DNA from: Hyposmocoma kahamanoa
Lineage: Eukaryota > Arthropoda > Insecta > Lepidoptera > Cosmopterigidae
NCBI RefSeq assembly: GCF_003589595.1
Contig: NW_020653855.1
Span: forward strand, 6,029,346 to 6,093,345
Direction of reading: 5' to 3'
DNA length: 64,000 nucleotides
Numbering within the stretch: the first letter of the stretch is position 1; each line of letters opens with the position of its first letter. The notes beneath the pieces were generated by a model that ran no database searches, was not told the origin of the DNA, and saw only the letters and a list, made by a program, of their open reading frames with translations. This document shows positions 56,440 to 64,000 of this stretch, piece after piece. A program made the position numbers and the translations under genes.

Positions 56440-58953
56440 TACAGGGTGCCTATTAAGTCGACGTCAAGCCGGAACGGGGATGTCAAGGAAGGCATGGCCT
56501 ACAAAAAAGCCCATAGAACTATGGTAATATTCCCAACAGATTTTTTTTTGTGAAAGATTTTATACAAATTACGATTTTTACCTTTTTACACCTTTGGAGG
56601 CGACTGTACTCAAACAGAATTGTCTTTTTCTATTTTTCTTTTTCTTAAAATTATCTTAATTAAACCTGCTTTTCAATGAGCTAAGAGGTAAATTTAATTC
56701 CTCACTAAAAGTTATTTTAAAAATATCAAGAATTATGAAAAAAGAAATCAATTTTTTTTTATTAATTCAATGGGTGTGTTAAAAAAAATTAAAAATTATT
56801 GACACCGCTCTGCACTTAATTGTAAAAACTTGTCTACTTATTCATCTAGTTACTTAAATAAAAAAAACCTACTTATCTTTTATGGTTATGATTTTATTTA
56901 AAATTTCATCAAACAGGTCGATTTTACTGCAATAAACGGGATATTTGCTAAAGTGTGAAAAACCTAATATTTTGTGATTTCGGTGTCTAAGATGGTTTGT
57001 GCCACTCGTGGCGGTGGTTTCTAACTTCAAATCAAGGAAGAAAACATTTGAAAATCAAAATCTTTATTTTTTTGTAATGAATGCAAATTTTACATTTTTT
57101 AGAGTAAATGTTCAAAATGGCGGCCGCTGGCCCTTATACATAACCTGCACCGTCTAACCATGGCCCTAGCAGCTCTCCGTAGCATTTGAGGATTATCACG
57201 GAGAGCTGCGAAGGCGCTATCTAGGCGGTCTGACAGTTCCTGCCTAGATTGAGGAACTGTCTGGTACACGGTTTCCTTTACGTAGCCCCATAAAAAGTAA
57301 TCTACTGGATTAAGGTCAGGTGACCTGGCTGGCCACGGGATGGGTCCACCGCGACCCATCCACCTATTGGGGAAAACTTCGTCCAAGTGCCTTCGTACAG
57401 CTATACCAAAGTGCGGAGGAGCACCATCGTGGAATGGACCAATCAGTCGATAAGCTGTGAAGCCGGCCCACAAATTGATGCTAAATTCTTCTTGGAATCG
57501 GTTTTCTCGCACTATGTGAGGATTTTCGATAGCCCTATAATGCAAGTTATGCAAATTTAATACTCCAGCTTTTGTGAACTTGCTTTCATCCGTCCATATG
57601 ACATTGCCAATAAAATTTGGATCTTCCTGATGTCGGCGTAAAAATTGTCGGCAAAACGCCACACGTCGCAAAAAGTCCGCAGGCAAAAGCGCTTGAACCC
57701 TTTGCACGTGAAATGGGTGACGTCGATGGCGGTTAAGTATCTTCCACACGGTTTGATGTGACATACTAAAGCGTCTTGCCAGGGTTCTTGTGCTTATCCA
57801 AGGATCCATTGTTATAGCACTTAATATCCACTCTTCATTAACAGATCGAGGTCGTCCCTCACGTCTAGCAAGTGTTGGAGGGAATACACCACGTGTTAGC
57901 TCGCGGTGCGTGTTTATAAAAACACGATGATCTGGCCATATCTGGCGATCAGGAAACAGATGTTGATACCGCTCTCTGTACACCCTAGCAGCTTGACTGC
58001 CGTTTCCGTGACACTCACCATAAATGTAGTGCATGAGTGCGTATTCTTCACTTGAGTATGGCATTTCCGCAGATTATTATGTCCGAGTTCCGATTCAACC
58101 ACACAAATCAGTTTACTAATTAACGCCACAATTACAGATCAAGAGAATAGGTCCGCGCAGGTACATACAATGGAACCGACTGACCGGCCACGTGTCCACA
58201 CGTGTAGTCCTACAGCTAGGACAAACCGGTTTGCTGCGATTGGAGAGTGAGCGAGAGGCACCAGACTCGCAGGTGGTTGAGCATCCGGCCTACAATTACT
58301 GCGGTTGTTGCGAACCGAAGCAAACCGTACCCACAAGATCCGACAATTTTTCGGTCCGAATTGAAGTTAGAAACCACCGCCACGAGTGGCACAAACCATC
58401 TTAGACACCGAAATCACAAAATATTAGGTTTTTCACACTTTAGCAAATATCCCGTTTATTGCAGTAAAATCGACCTGTTTGATAAAATTCTAAATAAAAT
58501 CATAACCATAAAAGATAAGTAGGTTTTTTTTTTATTTTAGTAACTAGATGAATAAGTAGACAAGTTTTTACAATTAAGTGCAGAGCGGTGTCAATAATTT
58601 TTAATTTTTTTTAACACACCTATTGAATTAATAAAAAAAATTGATTTCTTTTTTCATAATTCTTGATATTTTTAAAATAACTTTTAGTGAGGAATTTAAT
58701 TTACCTCTTAGCTCATTGAAAAGCAGGTTTAATTAAGATAATTTTAAGAAAAAGAAAAATAGAAAAAGACAATTCTGTTTGAGTACAGTCGCCTCCAAAG
58801 GTGTAAAAACGTAAAAATCGTAATTTGTATAAAATCTTTCACAAAAAAAAAATCTGTTGGGAATATTACCATAGTTCCATGGGCTTTTTTGTAGGCCATG
58901 CCTTTCTTGACATCCCCGTTCCGGCTTGACGTCGACTTAATAGGCACCCTGTA
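56440..58953 (-). mobile_element. DD41D mariner-type transposon with long inverted repeats
   Basis: 2514 bp bounded by TA (56438-56439, 58954-58955) and inverted ends TACAGGGTGCCTATTAAGTC / its complement. The inverted repeats run about 590 bp on each side (to about 57030 and from about 58364; inner limits carry the same tctaagatggtttgtgccac block inverted). They are nearly identical. Between them is one transposase frame on the minus strand. Confidence 0.88.
57099..58064 (-). pseudogene. Transposase, DD41D type, internally deleted (321 residues)
   Basis: Tc1/mariner-superfamily transposase that cuts and pastes at TA. Order: N-terminal helix-turn-helix region (1-120, with SMSHQTVWKILNRH near 100-112); first catalytic Asp in IWTDESKF (D159); second in HDGAPPH (D213); third in SPDLNPVDYFLWG (D255), leaving 41 residues between the last two. 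IGP at 208-210 joins directly to FHDG. Relatives have about 35 more residues there, so the copy carries an in-frame deletion that should abolish the RNase-H fold. Otherwise the frame is intact, implying a young insertion. Confidence 0.85.
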
Positions 58954-59083
58954 TAAACTACTTCCAGGTTATAGATCAGCGTACATAGATAGACATGGGA
59001 CGGGTTTTTGATTTTTCAGAGTTACGATCTGTAGTGTGGAGATTAGCAGTCTTCTTGAGTTATTGGTTCATGGTCATGACAAG

Positions 59084-59593
59084 GCATCGAGAACCAGAAA
59101 TAGAGACGAAATGTCATTTAATTTGTTTGAAAACCATTTTGCCAAATGATTGCGGTGATAATTGCGTTCCGATTGGCCAGCCCGAATTAAAAACAATTAA
59201 CGGGTGTCGTCAATTGTTTCACTTCAAATCAAGTTGAACTTGAGCTTTGCTATAATGGACGAAAATTGAAAAATTATATATTTAATTACCGATGAAATGT
59301 GATTCAGTTTGTTTTGTAATTAGATGTTTTCCTGTTTTTCCCACACCACCGAGTGAAACAGTCCCTCTTTGTTAGAGATATTATCTTTATTACAAAAAAC
59401 AGAATCTTTTTGGAATATACGGAGACGTACACACAGGTGAGTTGTTGACGATGTACTATTTCAGCTTTCTAATTTGTGATTTCAGCGCAAACGAGAGTTG
59501 ATGTTTAAAAGTGATATCAGTACCATTCGACTGATGAGTTGCCAGGGATGGATGGCCCTTATTTCGTCTCTATTTCTAGTTATATACTCGTTG
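59084..59593 (-). mobile_element. P-like THAP MITE (family B) copy 5, reversed
   Basis: 510 bp matching family B in reverse, with left end catcgagaaccagaaatagagacgaaat and right end atttcgtctctatttctag...ctcgttg. Flanking octamers do not match, so the duplication has decayed or the ends recombined. Confidence 0.82.
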
Positions 59594-59964
59594 GTGGTAG
59601 GTCAATGTACCAGAACGCTTAATTTGAAAAAAGAAATACCTTCAATTCTCTTTAATCTCGATTGAACTTAATAATGATAGATCGAAATTGACATGAACTA
59701 TATCTGAAGATGAAAGTTGCGAGTATTAATCAGGAGAAATACGATACGGGCTATAACATTCATTAATAGTACATTGTGTTTATAAGGGCATTAACTAGGT
59801 AATTAACATTCTTACTTAGGACATTCAAACTTTAATGGCGTGAACGTTTGTAATTGCGGTTACGCCTGTGTTGTATACAGTGTTTCTTATCACACTTCCG
59901 AGGAAGTTAAAAAGAATCGACTTAAAAATCGTTTATTCATAAAAACTTGAGATAATAAATGGAT

Positions 59965-60055
59965 ATCCGGTAACTGTCCGGTATTCGGCCTATTTTTATA
60001 ATCCGGCCGGATACCGGATTGTTGAACAATATCCGGCTGGATACCGGATGTTCAA
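59965..60055 (+). repeat. Short tandem atccggc-ggataccggat repeat
   Basis: Three diverged units of tatccggc(c/t)ggataccggat, each itself partly palindromic (ccggat/atccgg). Confidence 0.6.
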
Positions 60056-60239
60056 AACTGGGAAAAATTCATAATCAGTACGACAAATAAATTGATTTAT
60101 TAATTAAAGATGATAGTAATATGATAAACAGCAACTACAGAATCGTTGACAATTTGTTTATTACTTGTAACTGAAAGAACTATGAAGTTAACTATGAACT
60201 ATGAAGATAACGTTATCCATAAATTTAGTATTCAAATTT

Positions 60240-60735
60240 CAATAAATTATATTTTCTTGAATTTTAAATGGGACCATTACCGAGGTACCCTCTTTCCCAC
60301 AAAAAAAAAAAGAAATTAACAAAATCGGTTCACAAATTTTTAAAGTTATCGCGTAACATTCATACAAAACAAAAACATACAGTCGAATCGTCGCGTCCTG
60401 TTGCGCTAGCCCTATTGGTGTGACCAATAGGCCTGTTGCGCTGGCCCTATTGGTGTGACCAATAGGGCTAGCGCAACAGTCGAGACAATCGACGAGTACC
60501 TTACTCCGATTGGCAAATCCTTTCACCACAATATCACACCCCGGACACTCCATGGTCGAAAGTTATTTGCCTATTACTACTACATTCAGCAAGGCGCTAT
60601 CTCCACACGCGCAAATGTGTGCGTGAAGTGGCAGGGTTACCCATCATTTTCTTGTACGTGATCAGAGCGGCAACATAGCGAAAAACACAGTCGAATTGGA
60701 ACCTCCTCCTTTTTTCGAAGTCAGTTAAAAAGGGT
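60240..60735 (-). mobile_element. Repeat-D end interrupted by a foreign segment
   Basis: Repeat-D sequence (tgggaccattaccgaggtaccc, aatcggttcacaaa, gcgtaacattcatacaaaac) is broken after acagtcgaat (60380-60389). It resumes at acagtcgaattggaacctcctcc (60688 on). About 300 bases between these two copies are foreign and contain the palindrome at 60398-60479. Confidence 0.6.
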
Positions 60736-60739
60736 TTTA

Positions 60740-61275
60740 GTGGTGGCTATACATTGGACGTGAAACTATATTTATTCCAATCCATTTTGAACAAAAAGTA
60801 AACAAACCTGTTTGGTTAAAATTCTAAAGCAATCACTCAATAAATCGAATAAGTAACTCATTCACGTATATTTCGAAGATTTCGTCTTCCTTTGAATAGC
60901 ATCGTAAAATCGTATTTGAAAAACGGTAGTACAAAAGTGCGATCCCGATCTAAAGATCGATAAGTGTAAGGATTCGAAGGAGGATTTAAATTGAAATTTA
61001 AAATATGCTTAGATAGGTTATCTAAGCATATTTAAAATTAAGCATAAAAAAATTATGATTATGTAAGGAAAACCGCTAGTGTGACTAAATTGAACAAATA
61101 GATTCATTCAATTAATTAATCGATTTGTAGTTGGCGTTACAATTGGCCATCACTAAACCGTCTATGGTCGGGTCAGTGACTTGTTTGTTTACTTTTTGTT
61201 CAAAATGGATTGAAACGGAGTATATATCGGGTTGACAGCCGTGACCATGGGACCTGTAAAGTGTCCAAAGTGCTA
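60740..61275. mobile_element. Fold-back segment with central hairpin
   Basis: caatccattttgaacaaaaagtaaacaaac (60778-60807) and its inverse at 61183-61213 enclose a perfect 15-bp hairpin (61001-61015 / 61019-61033, aaatatgcttagata). Non-coding. Confidence 0.5.
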
Positions 61276-61504
61276 CTCGATATTTTATATGCATACATAC
61301 ACATATGCATTAGTGGATACAGTATGCAATACTAACCAAGCTTCTTATTGCGACCAAGGCCAAGCAAGGTTAGTCATCAATTTGCATGCCTATTTGGATA
61401 CGTTGGTGTATGTACAATACAATCATCATACAATCTAGATGACAAATGGTGTGGTAGTATAGGCCGAAACACGTCATATTTTTAACTACCTACTTATTTA
61501 GTAG

Positions 61505-61790
61505 CACTAGAGCTCCATGTGAAAGAGTTCGTCCAGGGTAGTACTGCCTTACTTATTTCTGCCGCCAAGCAGTAATATGTGTTCCGGTTTTCAAGGGTAA
61601 GGGTGCTGGTGAAATTACAGGCACATTGGACTTGTCAACTTATGTCTTAGGGTGACGGGCGCAGTGGTAGTGCCCCTCAGATCCTTGCAGTTTAAAGCTC
61701 GTGAGTGGCACTGTAACTGTTATGGACAGGCGTGTAGCCATCAGGTGCCCGACTTGTTCGTCGCATCACTTGATGATATAAAAAAAAGCT
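61505..61790 (+). repeat. Repeat-E, long copy
   Basis: gtactgccttacttatttctgccgccaagcagtaat, gtgctggtgaaattacaggc, gacgggcgcagtggtagtgcccctc, gcccgacttgttcgtcgcatcacttg. Confidence 0.78.
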
Positions 61791-62530
61791 GTCTGAAAAC
61801 GCACCGTCCCTGGGACCGTTAGTTATTTCATGATCCGGAAAAGAGGATTACCTATCATAGTCCGAATTAACTTTTCAAGAAATAACGTTTGGTCGAAATT
61901 TCATAACCTCTAAAGTAATTTTGAGAGGAAAATGTTTTTTCTTTCAAACCTAACCCAACCGAACCTAATCGTGTCTTTGCGACAAACATCCAACGTATGA
62001 TTTGAGATTTAACATACACCGTCTGATTCTTCTTCCGTGAATATATATAAAAATAATAATATTCGGGACATGTTAGTTCCGCCGCGTAGATGAATTGAAC
62101 AGCACTGAATCTTCGCTATCCACATCACAGCGCATTTTTGGAGGAAATAGTAGAAAACGTCGAATTTAGTACCTCCTCCTTTTTGAAGTTAAATTACTAG
62201 AAAATTATGAAACGATTTCTAATCTCTGACTGGTTGGCAATGATTCATGGGTTTATTTATTTTATTATACATATATTGGCATCAAAACATGCCTACGCTG
62301 ATAATGTTACGTGACTGATATCATGTAGCAAATGTGGCACATGATCCTTTCGTGTACAAGCACTTCATAGGTAGCATTAACTATTTGAAATGGATAATTT
62401 CCATCAATTCTGGACTTAAAGCGCACTGCTTCCGATTCGCATTCGTTCCCAACTCGAGAATATACAAATCTAGGAAACTCGGACCTATTTCGGATGTCGA
62501 TTGTGGACTAAGAGCGATTAGAATCGAATT
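61791..62530. other. Repeat-D scrap, otherwise nothing
   Basis: 62155-62200 (gtcgaatttagtacctcctcctttttgaag) is a Repeat-D end. The rest is unrecognised. Confidence 0.4.
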
Positions 62531-62534
62531 TTAG

Positions 62535-62815
62535 TAGCAGTAGAGCTTCTTGTGAGAGTTCATCCAGTGAAGTACTGCCTATTTATGTACTGCTATTTCT
62601 ACCGACAAGCAGTAATGTGAGCATTACTGTGTTCCCGTTTTGAAGGGTAAGGGTGCTGGTGAAATTACAGGCACATGGGACTTTTCAAATTAGTCTCAGG
62701 GTGATGGGCGCAGAGGCAGTGCACCTCAGATCTTTGCGATTTAAAGCTCTGAGTGGCACTGCGACTGTTATGGGCAGACGTCCCATCACTTAGTACCTAT
62801 TATAAAAAAAAGAAT
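62535..62815 (+). repeat. Repeat-E, near-consensus copy
   Basis: Complete set of landmarks from ttcttgtgagagttcatcca to cccatcacttagtacc with an A-rich end. Used here as reference for Repeat-E. Confidence 0.8.
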
Positions 62816-62847
62816 CCGAGAAAATAAGAAAATCGCTTGTACACCTA

Positions 62848-63025
62848 TGCTCGTATTCCAGAACTCTACTCAATGCTCAAGTCAGGATTTGAGCAGACTT
62901 GAGTGTGATTTCAAGCACTGGAAATACGACCCTGATGGCAAGGACTTGGAGTATGATTTCGAGTGCTTTAAACCATACTCAAATCCTGACTTAGGCATTG
63001 AGTAGAGTTCTAGAATACGACCCCT
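62848..63025. mobile_element. Palindromic MITE-P copy 4
   Basis: tgctcgtattccagaactct... / ...gttctagaatacgacccc. The interior segment lies inverted relative to copies 1 and 2. Confidence 0.75.
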
Positions 63026-63139
63026 AGAGATAAAATCATCCCTGTGACATTTCGGACAGTCATTTCTCGAATTCGGAACCGATATTGGATGGAACTGATG
63101 GTGAATATTGTAATGATAAATGTTTTCAAATGTATATTT

Positions 63140-63290
63140 ACAAAGAGCAACCCCTGGAGTTTCTTGCTCATCCTTCTCAGGGGAATCTGCCTTACGAATG
63201 AGCAGTAGAGTTCAATCAGTATGACGGTTTCAAGTGTAATTTGCTTACCTATGGAATAAAGGTTATTTCACTTTGACTTTGATACGAATC
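63140..63290 (+). mobile_element. LINE 3' end
   Basis: gctcatccttctcaggggaatctgccttacg and gttatttcactttgactttg match in reverse the fragment at 9520-9600; a 5'-truncated non-LTR tail. Confidence 0.6.
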
Positions 63291-64000
63291 TAATGTAGTG
63301 CGCAAAACGCTCTAAGGTTGTGACGGTGTGACCTCCTTACACCGTCATCTCACCTTTTTGTATCGCCTCTCTCCGCTAGTATCCTATCATTTTTTATTTT
63401 ACTTGTATTTAAATTTTAAATTTGAATTGTTCCATCTTCCTTCACTTTCTCATTTTGTTTTGGTACCACGGTCACTCCCAGCTCGACCGCCACAACAGTC
63501 GGAGCTGTTTCAAATTCCATCGCGTATAATCGCTAATTTTGGTTCTTTACTACGTTTATAATCATTAAATAAATAATGTGTAATAATTTATAACAGTCCA
63601 CAGCCTTCATGTACCTATATCTGTATTTCAGTTACTCGACCCATTTATGACCCTTTCTTTTAACTACTTTAATAAATTTTGAGGACCGGAAGTTTCCCGT
63701 TTCATTGCCGTGAACCTGTTCACGGCTAGTTAGGGTTACAACCCTTTCAAGGTTATACTGAGAGCGTAGTCACGTGAGCTGCATTTCGATTGCATTCTTC
63801 TTCTTGGTGTGTCTACTCTGACGTTTATATTTCTGAAGACGAGTACTTAGCGACTGAGACAGCATTGTCAGTTGCATTGTACAGGTCCTCGCGTGTGCAG
63901 GCGTAGGGACATGCAGGGCAGGTGTCATTGTCTGGGGAGAGACACCACACAGACATGCGCTCTCCGAGCTGTAACCCCACCCGTATATGCACTCCTTGCT
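63291..64000. other. No feature seen
   Basis: A few short open frames and a GC-richer end (63890-64000), without recognised similarity. Confidence 0.45.

Overview
This is a eukaryotic window, most likely from a moth or butterfly (Lepidoptera). It is AT-rich and dominated by transposon remains. Its only recognisable host genes have short exons with canonical GT-AG introns. The lepidopteran placement is an inference from the mix of tRNA-derived SINEs, non-LTR tails, mariner copies and MITEs. There are no operons, prokaryotic genes or CRISPR arrays. A run of exactly 100 N (10109-10208) is an assembly gap.

Host genes. (1) RpS3A (40S ribosomal protein eS1) lies complete on the minus strand at 35103-48248. 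It has seven coding exons encoding 264 residues, and its introns are swollen by mobile elements. Introns 2 and 6 each hold a related box C/D snoRNA-like sequence about 70 nt upstream of the acceptor. (2) The first coding exon of a sphingolipid delta4-desaturase (DEGS1; Drosophila ifc) lies on the plus strand at 49793-49874. It is head to head with RpS3A, 1.5 kb away, and the rest of the gene is not in the window. (3) A 4.6-kb uninterrupted coding exon of unknown function (minus, 18963-23554; 1529 residues) is Thr/Asn/Lys-rich. (4) Four plus-strand sequences at 4601, 11397, 14510 and 16562 each follow a 3' splice site, are read in phase 0, start with a similar V/I-x-V/A-Y-G/R motif and end in a stop. 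They look like an array of duplicated alternative last exons of a gene whose body lies to the left.

Mobile DNA by region. 0-12 kb holds a non-LTR reverse transcriptase fragment, two MITE families with 8-bp target duplications, and nested SINEs around the gap. The larger MITE family carries the start of a THAP-domain reading frame and has 33-bp terminal repeats, so it appears to derive from P-superfamily transposons. 12-18 kb holds a repeat with an empty mariner target site, the last two terminal exons, and a broken mariner. 24-34 kb is SINE/MITE/LINE mosaic with a degenerate tandem array containing ATGGC(G/T)GCC motifs. 36-48 kb is the RpS3A introns, including a 1156-bp hAT-like element and a second mariner that fills the target site seen empty at 13.7 kb. 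50-64 kb holds more SINE, MITE and LINE fragments, plus a 2.5-kb DD41D mariner-type transposon with about 590-bp inverted repeats and an internally deleted transposase.
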